Source: Cyanobacteria bacterium FACHB-502 (GTDB lineage Bacteria; Cyanobacteriota; Cyanobacteriia; Elainellales; Elainellaceae). From it: a stretch of 64,000 bases of DNA. Both the position numbers and the translations under genes were made by a program. Of this stretch, positions 53,984 to 63,262 are shown in pieces. The notes beneath the pieces are model-generated. The model was not told the DNA's origin. It made no database searches and worked only from the letters and a program-made list of their open reading frames with translations. How positions within the stretch are numbered: position 1 is the first letter of the stretch; every line of letters starts with the position of its first letter. The stretch is from assembly GCA_014695325.1 (NCBI GenBank), contig JACJNZ010000035.1, positions 62,001 to 126,000 of the forward strand. The letters run 5' to 3'.

Positions 53984-54985
53984 ATGAGGCGACGCTGGCT
54001 TGGAGTGCTGCTGTTTTTGGTGACGATCGCTGCCGTTTTGCTGGGCTGGGGACTGCACCCGCAAAGATTCCTTCCCCTTGCCAGAGAAGTTGAGTACTCG
54101 TCGCCGTTTCGAGTCTCTAGCGATATGCCCCTTGTCTTGCCTCGATCGAATTCCGATCGCCTGATTGCCGATGTTGAGCAACTGGCATTTGTGCGGCATG
54201 AGGCAGCCGATCGTGCCCGTGCCCGCAGCTATATTATGCAGCAGCTTCAGTCCGCAGGCTGGCAGGTGCAGGAGCAGCCCTTTGGCGAGGGTGGTGTGAA
54301 TCTGGTGGCAGAGCGTCCTGGAAATGGCTCAACTGCTGGCGTGATTTTGCTGGGCGCACACTACGATACAGTCGAAGATTCCCCTGGAGCAGACGACAAC
54401 GCCACCGCAGTCGCAACCCTTTTGGAAACCGCCAGGCTCTTCCAGCAAAAGCAAACCCCGCGTTCGCTGCGGTTGGTCTTTTTTGACCTTGAAGAAGCAG
54501 GTCTGCTAGGCAGTGAAGCCTACGTGCAGCAGCTTCAGTCGGAGCCAACTTTTGATGGGGCAGTGATTCTCGATATGCTGGGTTACGCCTGCCAAACTCC
54601 TGGCTGTCAAACTTTTCCAAGTGTGTTGCCGATTGCCCCACCCACCGATCGCGGTAATTTTTTGGGGGTGATTGGCGATCAGGGCCATCCTGCCCTGACC
54701 CAGAGTTTTACCGATGCTAATCGGCCAAACCTGCCGCAGGTGTTAACGCTATCGGTTCCCACCATGGGACGCTTTACGCCTGACCTGGTTCGCAGTGATC
54801 ATGCTCCTTTCTGGCGATCGGGGCGCGGTGCAGTGCTGGTCACGGATACTGCAAACTTTCGCAATCCCCACTACCATCAGCCAAGCGATACCCCAGAGAC
54901 GATCGATCGCGACTTTTTCCTAGGTTCAGCCCAAACTGTGATCAATGCGATCGCCATTTTGCTGCAAGGTGCGATCGGCAATTAG
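53984..54985 (+). CDS. M28-family zinc peptidase, membrane-anchored
   Basis: 333 residues from ATG 53984, which has GGGAGGAA at good spacing. One N-terminal hydrophobic segment (5-22) is a signal anchor. Metal site: HYDTV (His, Asp), ADDNATA (Asp), DLEEAG (Glu pair), later LDMLGYA (Asp) and the final HYHQPSDT (His). A di-zinc aminopeptidase-like exopeptidase outside the plasma membrane. Residues 197-210 contain a CQTPGCQ loop. Substrate unknown. The 273-bp gap upstream shows only short unconvincing frames. Confidence 0.85.
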   Translation: MRRRWLGVLLFLVTIAAVLLGWGLHPQRFLPLAREVEYSSPFRVSSDMPLVLPRSNSDRLIADVEQLAFVRHEAADRARARSYIMQQLQSAGWQVQEQPFGEGGVNLVAERPGNGSTAGVILLGAHYDTVEDSPGADDNATAVATLLETARLFQQKQTPRSLRLVFFDLEEAGLLGSEAYVQQLQSEPTFDGAVILDMLGYACQTPGCQTFPSVLPIAPPTDRGNFLGVIGDQGHPALTQSFTDANRPNLPQVLTLSVPTMGRFTPDLVRSDHAPFWRSGRGAVLVTDTANFRNPHYHQPSDTPETIDRDFFLGSAQTVINAIAILLQGAIGN

Positions 54986-55013
54986 CGTGAACGGTCGCCG
55001 AATCTCGTATGCT

Positions 55014-55949
55014 ATGGATGGAAAATTTGCTTTCCGCGCTGCTGTTCAGGGTCATGCTATGTTGTCGCAGGAAATCCTTGCGCTTGCTCAACAAGGTCAT
55101 TCGATCGCCATTGCGACGCTGCTGAACTACGTAACCCGATCGCACGGAGTCAAGGCAAAAGTCCAGCGTCAGAATCACTGTTTGCACGTTTTGCTGGAGG
55201 CGCAGCAGCTTCTTGATCAGGAGAAAGCGATCGCCTTTTTGCAGCGTATTCTAAGCGTCTTGAATGTTCAGTCGATTCAAACCATCATGGTTTATAGTCG
55301 TCGCCAAGGGGAGACTCACCTTGACTGGCGGCAGACGATTCAGTTTCCTTTTCCTTCTTCCTTCGAGCCGTCTTTGCTCGATACCTCTTTTTCTGAACCA
55401 CCCGATCTGCTTTTGTCCGATTTGCCCCTGCCTCGGAGAAATTCTGTGACTCAAGCCTCTAATTCTTTCCCGGAATCCCTAGAGCCTGCTTCCCCTGCCC
55501 CGATCGACGCTCCAACAGAGCTTCAAACCGAAGATGAGCAGAGCTTTACGGTTCAGCATTCTGCGTTTGATACGCGATCGCCAGCCTCTCCACAACCTTT
55601 AGAAGAAGTGTCCTACGCTGCGGCTGCGAATTCTCCTTTTCCTGACCTGTCCGGCTCTGATGATCTGCTGGAGACACCAGACGTGCTCAAGCGTCCAGAG
55701 TCCGTGATTTTTTTGCTGTTCATTAGCCTGTTTGTCTTCTGGGATGCCTACGTCGATTTTCTGGAAGCAGATTTCTCACCGGGAGCCACAGCTATTTCTG
55801 CCAGTCAGCTTGCTCGTCGCTTGAAGGTTAGCCGCAAAACCATTCGGCGCAGAAAACGTGAACCCGATTTTTCTACCTGGACTCAAAGCCTTGACCCGGA
55901 TCAAATTGCCTGGGTTTATCGAAAAGGCTATTACCTGTCGCAGTCCTGA
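55014..55949 (+). CDS. Membrane-tethered HTH-like protein, unknown
   Basis: 311 residues from ATG 55014; upstream in-frame starts overlap the peptidase gene. The N-terminal ~95 residues are a compact alpha/beta domain (MLSQEILALAQQGHSIAIAT, then AIAFLQRILSVLNVQSIQTI). A Pro/Ser-rich linker (~110-225) leads to one membrane helix (~231-249) and a short C-terminal domain with SASQLARRLKVSRKTIRRRK, which looks like a helix-turn-helix. Similar N-terminal domains occur in other cyanobacterial proteins of unknown function. The HTH reading is by eye. Confidence 0.6.
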   Translation: MDGKFAFRAAVQGHAMLSQEILALAQQGHSIAIATLLNYVTRSHGVKAKVQRQNHCLHVLLEAQQLLDQEKAIAFLQRILSVLNVQSIQTIMVYSRRQGETHLDWRQTIQFPFPSSFEPSLLDTSFSEPPDLLLSDLPLPRRNSVTQASNSFPESLEPASPAPIDAPTELQTEDEQSFTVQHSAFDTRSPASPQPLEEVSYAAAANSPFPDLSGSDDLLETPDVLKRPESVIFLLFISLFVFWDAYVDFLEADFSPGATAISASQLARRLKVSRKTIRRRKREPDFSTWTQSLDPDQIAWVYRKGYYLSQS

Positions 55950-55989
55950 ACTTTGACTTTCTCTGCCCCAGGACTTAGGATAGAAACAA

Positions 55990-56155
55990 ATGAAGGGGAG
56001 TAGCTGCTGGCTTTTAGAGTTTGCTTCTGAATGACCTTTGAATTGCTTCAGGAAGCGACTATCTCTGCAAGCTAAGTGAGTTTGAGTCAACATACTGGTG
56101 ATGAACCTGGCTCAAACGCAAAAGCAAAAGCTTTTGATTAGCGAGACCTTCACTA
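55990..56155 (+). promoter_or_regulatory. Mn-sensing riboswitch, yybP-ykoY type
   Basis: The aptamer's conserved segments appear in the right order: GGGGAGTAGC (55995-56004), GTCAACATAC (56086-56095) and GCGAGACC (56141-56148). The P1 stem is TGAAGG (55991-55996) with CCTTCA (56147-56152). Family members bind Mn2+ between two loops and switch on manganese exporters. The gene that follows encodes a UPF0016 metal exporter, as expected. Confidence 0.85.
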
Positions 56156-56190
56156 AGTTCACAAATTGATGTGAGCTGGTGAAGTGTTTT
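56148..56190 (+). terminator. Terminator hairpin of the Mn riboswitch
   Basis: CTTCAC (56148-56153) pairs with GTGAAG (56179-56184) and an inner stem TCACA (56159-56163)/TGTGA (56170-56174), followed by TGTTTTATCC. The CTTCA arm is shared with the P1 stem of the aptamer, so the two folds exclude each other: metal-bound aptamer should prevent termination. Confidence 0.7.
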
Positions 56191-56254
56191 ATCCTCATCA
56201 CGCTCCGTCAGCCGTGACGTCGATCACTGACTGAATCGAGAGGAGCAACTGAGG

Positions 56255-56881
56255 ATGTTAACCGGATTTACTGCGGCTCTGCTGCTAATTACTGTTTCCG
56301 AGCTGGGTGACAAAACGTTCTTCGTTTCTGCAATCCTGGCAATGCGTCACCCCCGTCGCTGGGTATTTCTGGGTGCAGTTTTAGCATTAGCCGCAATGAC
56401 CGTTCTCTCGGTGCTGCTGGGACAGTTCGCAACTCTGCTGCCGGAAATCTACGTGCGCTGGGGCGAAATTCTGCTGTTTCTCTGCTTTGGGCTAAAGCTG
56501 CTCTACGACGCTCGCCAAATGTCGCCCAATGGCTGTTTAGCAGAAGAGCAGGAAGCCGCCGAAACGGTGATGGAAGCCGAGTCCAAGATCAAGCCGCGCC
56601 GATCGCTGGGGGTTGTCTCTCAGGCGTTTGGACTGACTTTTTTGGGGGAATGGGGCGATCGCACCCAGATCACGACGATTGCGCTGGCAGCGGCAAATCA
56701 TCCGATAGGCGTTTCGCTGGGAGCCATTCTGGGTCACGCACTTTGTGCCCTGATTGCAGTGCAGTGCGGCAAGTTTTTCTGTGGGCGCGTCTCCGAACAG
56801 AAACTGACGGCGATCGGCGGCGGCTTATTTCTCCTGTTTGCTTCGATGAGCTTTACTCGGCTGATGGGCTGGGTGGGGTAA
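56255..56881 (+). CDS. UPF0016/GDT1-family manganese exporter (Mnx-like)
   Basis: 208 residues. Two copies of the family motif: ELGDKT (16-21) and EWGDRT (132-137), each at the start of a three-helix repeat, about six to seven membrane helices in all. Synechocystis Mnx (same family) exports Mn2+ to the thylakoid lumen/periplasm; plant PAM71 and human TMEM165 are relatives. Specificity here is inferred from the family and from the Mn riboswitch upstream. Its last 29 bp overlap the 3' end of the convergent mntC-like gene. Ribosome site GAGGAGCAACTGAGG precedes ATG. Confidence 0.9.
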   Translation: MLTGFTAALLLITVSELGDKTFFVSAILAMRHPRRWVFLGAVLALAAMTVLSVLLGQFATLLPEIYVRWGEILLFLCFGLKLLYDARQMSPNGCLAEEQEAAETVMEAESKIKPRRSLGVVSQAFGLTFLGEWGDRTQITTIALAAANHPIGVSLGAILGHALCALIAVQCGKFFCGRVSEQKLTAIGGGLFLLFASMSFTRLMGWVG

Positions 56882-57872
56882 ACGGGGTATAGCGTCCGCC
56901 CAGGTTTTCGACGATCGCTTTAGTATTTGCCACCATCATTTTGATGTAGCTATCGCCATCGCTGCCCGGTGCACCGATTGAGTCGGAGTAAAGCTTTTGG
57001 GGAGCCAATTTCACGCCCGATTCTTCGGCAACGGTGGTAATGAGCTGCGGATTGATCGTGGTTTCAGCAAAGATGCTGGGAATCCCCAAGCCTTTCACTG
57101 ACTCGACTAACTTTTGAACCGTTTGGGCACTGGGCTGCTCTTCGGTACTGATGCCAATGAGGGTTCCCGGCACGGTCAAGCCATAGACACGTGCATAGTA
57201 TTGAAAGGCATCGTGGGTTGTAACGAGTTTACGGCGATCGGGCGGAATTGTTGCGACCTGCTGCTGAATCCAGGTATGAAGCTGCTCTAGTTCCACGATG
57301 AGCCGATTGGCATTTTGGGTAAACTGCTCGCGATCGTCCGGCGAGAGTTCGATCAGCGCGTCCCGAATTGCCTGCACCATCTCGATCGTATTCTCTGCAC
57401 TGCCCCAAACGTGGGGATCGGGAACTGTTTGCCCATCCTTTTGCAGGTCTAGCGGTTTGATCACTTCTCCGACCGCCACTTTTTTAGCGTTTGCTCCTGC
57501 GCCTTCTAGCAGACGAATCAGCCCTGGTTCCAGGTTGAAGCCGTTGTAGAGGATGAGCTGCGCTTCTTCCATTGCCTGGGAGTCGGTTGGAACTGGCTCA
57601 TAAACGTGTGGGTCATCTCCTGGCTTTAGGATGCTGGTCAGATCAATTTCGCTGCCGCCAATTTCAGTCGTCCAGTCGCTAATCATGGTGCTGGTCGAAA
57701 CGACGTTTGGCTTGCCGTCCTCGGCTGTGGACTGATTTGAACCGCATCCGGTTAAACCCATTACCCCGATCACTGTCCAAAGAAGCATATAGCGAGATAG
57801 AGCTTTTGCCCCTTTTCCTGCCCGAAACCGTCCGTTATCTCTATCCCTTGATTGCATCAGTTCCTTTCCCAT
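56853..57872 (-). CDS. mntC: Manganese ABC transporter substrate-binding lipoprotein, MntC-like
   Basis: 339 residues; lipobox LTGC with Cys43 after a hydrophobic signal. Cluster A-I metal-binding protein: ligands His89 (DPHVYEP), His154 (DPHVWGS), Glu244/245 (GISTEEQP) and Asp297 (YSDS). A Glu third ligand and the absence of a His-rich loop favour Mn (or Fe) over Zn. Captures the metal in the periplasm for MntAB. Divergent from mntA with 101 bp between starts. 3' overlap of 29 bp with the exporter gene. Confidence 0.88.
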   Translation of the reverse strand: MGKELMQSRDRDNGRFRAGKGAKALSRYMLLWTVIGVMGLTGCGSNQSTAEDGKPNVVSTSTMISDWTTEIGGSEIDLTSILKPGDDPHVYEPVPTDSQAMEEAQLILYNGFNLEPGLIRLLEGAGANAKKVAVGEVIKPLDLQKDGQTVPDPHVWGSAENTIEMVQAIRDALIELSPDDREQFTQNANRLIVELEQLHTWIQQQVATIPPDRRKLVTTHDAFQYYARVYGLTVPGTLIGISTEEQPSAQTVQKLVESVKGLGIPSIFAETTINPQLITTVAEESGVKLAPQKLYSDSIGAPGSDGDSYIKMMVANTKAIVENLGGRYTPFTPPSPSAE

Positions 57873-57973
57873 GACGGACTACAGCCTTTTCACATTGGTT
57901 TCATAATCTATGGTAGATTCGATCATATTGCGTTTTCATATTCTTCTCATTTTTCCTCTTCACGCTGCTGCTT

Positions 57974-58777
57974 ATGACTGCCCTACACCCGACTGCCCGC
58001 TTCCAATCCTCTGCTCGTCGGTCTGCTCGACCTATGACTGCACCCCACGTCATCGCAGTTGAGCATTTGAGCGTTCAGTATCAGTCTGTCCGGGCACTTC
58101 AGAATGTCAGCTTTACGATGACCCCCGGACACCTGGTTGGTATTTTTGGACCTAATGGCGCAGGCAAAAGTACGCTGATCAAAGCCATGCTGGGCTTAAT
58201 TCCCACGGTGTCTGGCTCCGTTTTTTATGGCGATCGCCCCCTTGCCGACCAGAAAGAGCGCGTTGCTTATGTCCCCCAACGATCGCAGATTGACTGGACC
58301 TTTCCGGCAACGGTCTGGGATGTGGTGCTGATGGGCAGAGTTCGCAAAATGGGCTACCTGAATCGGTTTTCAGTCACTAGTCGGCAGGCAGCTGCCGAAG
58401 CACTGGAACGAGTCGGAATGTCGCAGTTTCGCAATCGGCCTATCGGTCAGCTATCGGGCGGACAGCAGCAGCGCGTGTTTCTCGCCCGCTCTCTGGCACA
58501 GGAAGCAGATGTATTTTGCTTTGACGAACCCTTTGTCGGCATCGACCAAAAGACCGAAGACCTGCTGTTTGGCATCTTCCGGCAGCTTGCCGATCGCGGA
58601 AAAACCGTCCTCGTCGTTAATCACGATCTGGGCGAATCAATTACCCACTTCGACCGGCTACTGCTGCTAAATCGTGAACTGATTGCTTGCGGCGATCGGA
58701 ATCAAGTGCTCACGGTTGAAAATATGACTCGTGCCTACGGCGGTCATGTAAGCTTCTTTGGCAAACAGGCTGCGTAG
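57974..58777 (+). CDS. mntA: Manganese ABC transporter ATPase, MntA-like
   Basis: 267 residues; ATG 58034 is an alternative start (MTAPHVIAVEHLSVQ). Walker A GPNGAGKST, Q-loop YVPQRSQIDWTFPATVWDVV, signature [14 protein letters not shown] and Walker B VFCFDEPFVGID. The QRSQIDWTFP segment is typical of Mn/Zn-type ATPases. Powers import through the permease encoded after it. The divergent promoter region with mntC (57873-57973) is AT-rich; I could not define a ManR or other operator there. Confidence 0.9.
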   Translation: MTALHPTARFQSSARRSARPMTAPHVIAVEHLSVQYQSVRALQNVSFTMTPGHLVGIFGPNGAGKSTLIKAMLGLIPTVSGSVFYGDRPLADQKERVAYVPQRSQIDWTFPATVWDVVLMGRVRKMGYLNRFSVTSRQAAAEALERVGMSQFRNRPIGQLSGGQQQRVFLARSLAQEADVFCFDEPFVGIDQKTEDLLFGIFRQLADRGKTVLVVNHDLGESITHFDRLLLLNRELIACGDRNQVLTVENMTRAYGGHVSFFGKQAA

Positions 58778-58799
58778 TTTCTTGATGGGAAAGCGTTTT

Positions 58800-58918
58800 T
58801 GAGAAGTCTCAAATTCCCTACCGTGCCCCCCAATTCCCCAACTTTGCGGGACTTTGAGAATCCTGAAGCGAGCCGGGTTCTCCCAAACTTGACCTGCCAG
58901 GGGAAGGGTTCGGATCAC
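58800..58918 (-). repeat. Dispersed intergenic repeat, copy D (inverted)
   Basis: The reverse complement reads CCCCTGGCAGGTCAAGTTTG, then GGGAGAACCCGGCTCG, CTCAAAGTCCCGCAAAG and TTGGGGAATTGGGGGGCA, block for block like copy A at 4205-4300. It fills the 182-bp gap between mntA and mntB. Confidence 0.65.
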
Positions 58919-58959
58919 AGTTTTTACCCTCTTACTGCTCGAAATATCGAACGTTTTCT

Positions 58960-59805
58960 ATGCTTTCCCTCTTGCTCGACCCACTTCAGTACGGCTTTAT
59001 GCAGCGATCGCTCGTGGTCGCAATTATTGTTGGAGTCCTCTGTTCGGTAGTTGGCAGCTATCTGGTAGTGCGACGGATGGCGTTACTGGGGGATGCAATT
59101 AGTCACTCGCTGCTGCCCGGACTAGCGATTGCCTTTATTGTGGGCGCAAATTTGTATTTGGGGGCGTTTGTAGCGGCGTTGCTAAGTGCGGTGATTATTA
59201 GCTGGATTCATACCCGCTCGCCGATCAAAGAAGATGCCGCAATGGGCATTGTCTTTTCTGCCTTTTTCGCACTAGGAGTGACGCTCATTACGGTCGTCCA
59301 GAAGTCCAACAAAATCGACCTGAACCATTTTCTGTTTGGCAATATTCTGGGCGTGACTCAGTCAGAAGTTCGGGATACGGCGATCATCGCTGTCCTGGTG
59401 CTGCTGGCGATCGTTCTTTTTTATAAGGAACTGCTGTTTTTTAGCTTCGACCCGCTTGGGGCACAGGCGACGGGTTTGCCGACCAACTGGTTTGACACAG
59501 GCTTGATGATTTTGTTTGCCCTTACTGTTGTTGCCAGCATGAAAGCAGTCGGCGTCATTCTGGTTCTGTCGCTGCTGATCACGCCTGCTGCCACTGCTTA
59601 TTTGCTCGTGCCGCGACTGCATCAGATGATGCTTGTGGGTGGGGCGATCGGCACTGTGTCGAGCCTGAGTGGGATGTATTTCAGCTATTACTACAATTTG
59701 CCTTCTGGTGCAGCGATCGTTCTGGTTGCGTCGGTGCTGTTTTTCCTGGCACTGCTGCTCAGTCCAAGCCAAGGAATTTTGGTGCGGGCATTTCAGCGAG
59801 CGTAA
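58960..59805 (+). CDS. mntB: Manganese ABC transporter permease, MntB-like
   Basis: 281 residues with eight to nine hydrophobic helices. Family 9 metal ABC permease: [24 protein letters not shown] start, [21 protein letters not shown] (coupling), and [19 protein letters not shown]. It forms the channel for the MntC-delivered metal. Separated from mntA by a dispersed repeat, which may lower co-transcription or translation coupling. Confidence 0.9.
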   Translation: MLSLLLDPLQYGFMQRSLVVAIIVGVLCSVVGSYLVVRRMALLGDAISHSLLPGLAIAFIVGANLYLGAFVAALLSAVIISWIHTRSPIKEDAAMGIVFSAFFALGVTLITVVQKSNKIDLNHFLFGNILGVTQSEVRDTAIIAVLVLLAIVLFYKELLFFSFDPLGAQATGLPTNWFDTGLMILFALTVVASMKAVGVILVLSLLITPAATAYLLVPRLHQMMLVGGAIGTVSSLSGMYFSYYYNLPSGAAIVLVASVLFFLALLLSPSQGILVRAFQRA

Positions 59806-59906
59806 AAACCAGACAAAGCCAGCCAATTTTTTGGTTGCCCTTGCTGAAATCGGGTCAGAACCAGCTATACTCCGTTGGATGTGATCTCAGCAGGCAAGCA
59901 TTACGA

Positions 59907-61283
59907 ATGGTCGCGGTAGCAATTCTGGCGGCAGGGCGAGGGACTCGGATGAAGTCTCGTTTGCCCAAAGTGCTGCATTCTCTTGGTGGACGATCGCTTT
60001 TGGAAAGGGTTCTGGACGGCACGACAGAAATTCAGCCGAGCCGCCGTCTGGTGATTGTTGGGTATGGGGCAGAGCAGGTGAGTCAGGCTCTCGCCCATGT
60101 ACCGGATGTGGAACTGGTTGAACAGCGAGAGCAGCTTGGAACCGGGCACGCCGTTCAGCAGCTCATTCCTCACCTGGAAGGGTTTGAAGGAGATTTACTG
60201 GTACTTAACGGTGATGTGCCGCTGCTACGTCCTAAAACGCTCGGTGCTTTGCTTCAAACGCATCAAACGCATCAAAACGCTGCTACCATTCTCACGGCTC
60301 AGATTGTTAATCCCAAGGGCTACGGTAGAGTGTTCTGCGATAGCGAAAATCGGGTAACGCAAATTGTGGAAGACCGGGACTGTACGCCTGCTCAACGGCA
60401 AAATCAGCGCATTAATGCCGGAATCTACTGCTTTAACTGGTCAAAGCTGGCGGAAGTATTGCCCCTGCTTCAGAGCAACAACAATCAGCAGGAATACTAT
60501 CTTACCGATGCTGTGACAGCAGTTTCGCCCGTGATGGCAGTTGATGTCGAAGACTTTCAAGAAATTCTCGGCATTAACGATCGCCAGCAGCTCGCCGATG
60601 CCTATGAGATTCTGCAAACGCGCATCAAGCAGGAGTGGATGGCAGCCGGAGTAACGCTGATCGATCCGGGCAGCATTACGATCGATACTGAAGTGCGGCT
60701 CGAACCGGACGTGATCATTGAGCCGCAAACCCATCTGCGCGGTAAAACTGTGATTCGATCGGGCTGTCGGATTGGTCCGGGTAGCCTGATTGAGAACAGC
60801 GAGATTGGTGAGAATACCACCGTCCTGCTTTCAGTGGTAAGCGATAGCAGGGTGCAAGCAAATAGCCGGATTGGTCCCTATACCCATTTGCGCGGTCATG
60901 TGGAAGTAGGACAAGGCTGCCGGATTGGAAATTTTGTCGAGCTAAAAAATTCGCGGTTAGGTGAGCAAACGAACGTGGCGCATCTCTCCTACCTAGGGGA
61001 TGCGAGTTTGGGAAATCGGGTCAATATAGGAGCAGGTACAATCACGGCAAATTACGACGGTGTACAAAAGCACCGAACCGAGATCGGCGATCGCTCCAAA
61101 ACCGGATCAAACAGTGTGCTGGTCGCGCCCGTGACCTTGGGGGCAGATGTGACCGTTGCTGCCGGCTCGGTTGTGACTGAAGATGTACCCCACGACGCGC
61201 TGGTGATCGCCCGTGCCCGTCAGGTCGTTAAGCCAGGCTGGAAATTGAATCGATCGGGGTATGCTGAACAGCAAGCAGAGTGA
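59907..61283 (+). CDS. glmU: Bifunctional UDP-GlcNAc pyrophosphorylase / glucosamine-1-P acetyltransferase
   Basis: 458 residues from ATG 59907 ([17 protein letters not shown]), preferred over a frame extension to 59835. N-terminal uridylyltransferase domain with [18 protein letters not shown] and NGDVPLL; C-terminal left-handed beta-helix (~250-440) with hexapeptide repeats and [17 protein letters not shown] for the acetyltransferase site. Makes UDP-GlcNAc for peptidoglycan and lipid A in the cytoplasm. A 9-bp codon repeat gives QTHQTHQ at ~residues 120-126. Followed by structured DNA and a strong terminator. Confidence 0.96.
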   Translation: MVAVAILAAGRGTRMKSRLPKVLHSLGGRSLLERVLDGTTEIQPSRRLVIVGYGAEQVSQALAHVPDVELVEQREQLGTGHAVQQLIPHLEGFEGDLLVLNGDVPLLRPKTLGALLQTHQTHQNAATILTAQIVNPKGYGRVFCDSENRVTQIVEDRDCTPAQRQNQRINAGIYCFNWSKLAEVLPLLQSNNNQQEYYLTDAVTAVSPVMAVDVEDFQEILGINDRQQLADAYEILQTRIKQEWMAAGVTLIDPGSITIDTEVRLEPDVIIEPQTHLRGKTVIRSGCRIGPGSLIENSEIGENTTVLLSVVSDSRVQANSRIGPYTHLRGHVEVGQGCRIGNFVELKNSRLGEQTNVAHLSYLGDASLGNRVNIGAGTITANYDGVQKHRTEIGDRSKTGSNSVLVAPVTLGADVTVAAGSVVTEDVPHDALVIARARQVVKPGWKLNRSGYAEQQAE

Positions 61284-61608
61284 CTTAAGGCAAAAATTTT
61301 CCCCTACCTGTAAAACTTTTTCGTAAATTTACAGGAAAAATTTAAATAGGGGGTTACACCCCTCACCCCTTTAGTGCAATAATCTGTTATGTAGATGCAC
61401 CCTGATGGTTGGGAGAGTTTTCCAAATGGCTCTCCCTTTTTTCTTGCTTACTTTTCCTGACTACTTTAGCCTGACTGCTTTTCCTGCCCAATTTCAGACT
61501 GTGGCAAAAGGTCAGCAGAAAGCATTAGTTGAGCCAATTGATCGGACACTAGACTGAAAGAAGGGGCAAAGCCCTGCTGCTCATCAAAGTCGTTCATTAA
61601 AGTCTGGT
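61284..61608. other. glmU 3' region with nested inverted repeats
   Basis: 325 bp. CCTGTAAA/TTTACAGG (about 61308-61336) is enclosed by CCCCTA/TAGGGG, forming a large hairpin after glmU, followed by the terminator at 61411. No gene recognised between there and selO. Confidence 0.55.
61411..61442 (+). terminator. Strong intrinsic terminator
   Basis: GGGAGAG (61411-61417) pairs with CTCTCCC (61430-61436) over a 12-base loop, followed by TTTTTTCTT. Seven perfect pairs and a six-T tract. Ends transcription from glmU or from a small RNA located in the structured region before it. Confidence 0.85.
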
Positions 61609-63120
61609 GTGTCGTCCATGTCTGCCAATATGCCTGCCGATCGTTCTGCGAATTTATCGGGGAATTCTATTCTGTCACTTCTCTATGAGCCTGCCTTTGA
61701 GCGGTTAGGGGAAGACTACTTCGATGGGGTAGCTGCGGCAAAGTTTCCCCAGCAGATTTTGCGGTTTCGTAACGATGATGTGCTGCGTCAGCTTGGGCTC
61801 GACCCGCAGCAGGTGACCGATGCTGATTTCATTGAGGCGTTTGGGCGGTTTGAGGGGCGTTCTCCATTCCTGGCAATGCGCTATCACGGCTACCAGTTTG
61901 GGGAGTATAACCCGCAGTTAGGCGACGGGCGCGGCTTTCTTTATGGGCAGGTGCGTGGGATTGACGGTGCGCTTTACGACTTTGGCACAAAAGGATCGGG
62001 CAGAACTCCCTACTCTAGAGGCGGTGATGGACGCTTGACCCTGAAAGGCGGCGTACGGGAAGTGCTGGCGGCGGAAATGCTGCATCAGCTGGGTGTCAGA
62101 ACCTCGCGCTGTCTCAGTCTGGTGGAAACCGGAGAAGGGCTATGGCGCGGTGATGAACCGTCTCCGACCCGATCGTCTGTGATGATTCGTTTTTCTCGAT
62201 CGCATATTCGATTTGGCACCTTTGAGCGGCTGCACCATCTCGGACGCAAAGATTTGATTCAGAAATTGCTGGATCACGTTCTGGAAATTTACTATCCCCA
62301 CCTGAAAGGACAGGAAAACGCTTACTTGCAGTTCTATACCGAACTGGTCGAGCGAGTGGCAGATCTCACCGCACAGTGGATGTCGGTCGGCTTTTGTCAT
62401 GCCGTTCTCAACACAGATAATATGTCCGTCACGGGCGAAAGCTTCGACTACGGACCCTATGCCTTTATTCAGCAGTACGACCCACAGTTTACTGCCGCCT
62501 ATTTTGACTACTACGGACGCTACTGCTACGCGAACCAGCCCGCTGCCTGCCAGTGGAATCTGCAAATGCTGCAAGTGCCGCTCAAAGCTGTGCTTGATCC
62601 ATTTGACATGGAAGCTGCCCTCGATCGCTATCACGATCGTTATCAGCACACCTACCGTCAGCGGATGCTGCGAAAATTAGGGTTTGAGATCGGTTTCGAT
62701 CAGGTTTCCGAAGAAGTTGCCGATGAGCTTTTGCATCTGACTTTGCAGCTTCTCTTTGAAACCAAGCTAGGCTATCACGATTTCTTCCTGGCACTGCGGC
62801 AACAGTTTGATCGCTCCTGGCGCGACGCCGCAACCAATATTTTTAACCTGGCAGTCACTCAGGCTCCTGGCGACAAAACCGATGCGGTGGAAAGTCTGCT
62901 CGATCGCTGGCGGCAGTTTTACCATCAGGTGTTGAACAGCCTACCCGAATCAGAAATAAGCCGGATCGCCCAACGATTAAGTCAGCACAATCCGGCAACA
63001 GTTATTATTCGTCCCGAAATCGAAGCCATCTGGGAACCCATTACCCAGGAAGATAACTGGCAGCCGTTTTATGCACTGCTCGATCGGATTCGATCGTCGG
63101 TTGTTTCAGAGGAAATTTGA
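61609..63120 (+). CDS. selO: Protein adenylyltransferase SelO (UPF0061)
   Basis: 503 residues. Pseudokinase fold that transfers AMP from ATP to Ser/Thr/Tyr of proteins, linked to redox homeostasis. Family signatures: [20 protein letters not shown]-like lead, [36 protein letters not shown], metal-site [14 protein letters not shown] and DYGPYAF. Length fits the ~480-520 range. The first ~20 residues are low-complexity and a later ATG could be the start. Convergent with petG, with a stem-loop between. Confidence 0.93.
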   Translation: MSSMSANMPADRSANLSGNSILSLLYEPAFERLGEDYFDGVAAAKFPQQILRFRNDDVLRQLGLDPQQVTDADFIEAFGRFEGRSPFLAMRYHGYQFGEYNPQLGDGRGFLYGQVRGIDGALYDFGTKGSGRTPYSRGGDGRLTLKGGVREVLAAEMLHQLGVRTSRCLSLVETGEGLWRGDEPSPTRSSVMIRFSRSHIRFGTFERLHHLGRKDLIQKLLDHVLEIYYPHLKGQENAYLQFYTELVERVADLTAQWMSVGFCHAVLNTDNMSVTGESFDYGPYAFIQQYDPQFTAAYFDYYGRYCYANQPAACQWNLQMLQVPLKAVLDPFDMEAALDRYHDRYQHTYRQRMLRKLGFEIGFDQVSEEVADELLHLTLQLLFETKLGYHDFFLALRQQFDRSWRDAATNIFNLAVTQAPGDKTDAVESLLDRWRQFYHQVLNSLPESEISRIAQRLSQHNPATVIIRPEIEAIWEPITQEDNWQPFYALLDRIRSSVVSEEI

Positions 63121-63126
63121 AAAGTC

Positions 63127-63156
63127 GGGAGAGTCAAGCGGTGGTTGAACTCTCCC
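63127..63156. terminator. Inverted repeat between selO and petG
   Basis: GGGAGAGT (63127-63134) pairs with ACTCTCCC (63149-63156), extended inward by CAA/TTG. No T-tract follows on the plus strand; on the minus strand GACTTTTC follows, so it is a weak shared terminator for convergent genes. Confidence 0.5.
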
Positions 63157-63262
63157 TAGATCCCTCGCATTAATAGGGCGGGCAAACAAGAGCAAGCGAA
63201 TGAAGGCAAGAATTGGCAGAGCCTTCTTTAACGTCTTACCGAGTCTAGACTCGCAACGGGGA

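Noticed and set aside
53900-54199. 99-residue minus-strand frame ending in a protein-like tail (GIPPVDLPIEPIVQD)
   Set aside because: Most of it is antisense to the well-supported M28 peptidase, and the start and middle have no plausible fold; at most the tail could be a relic.
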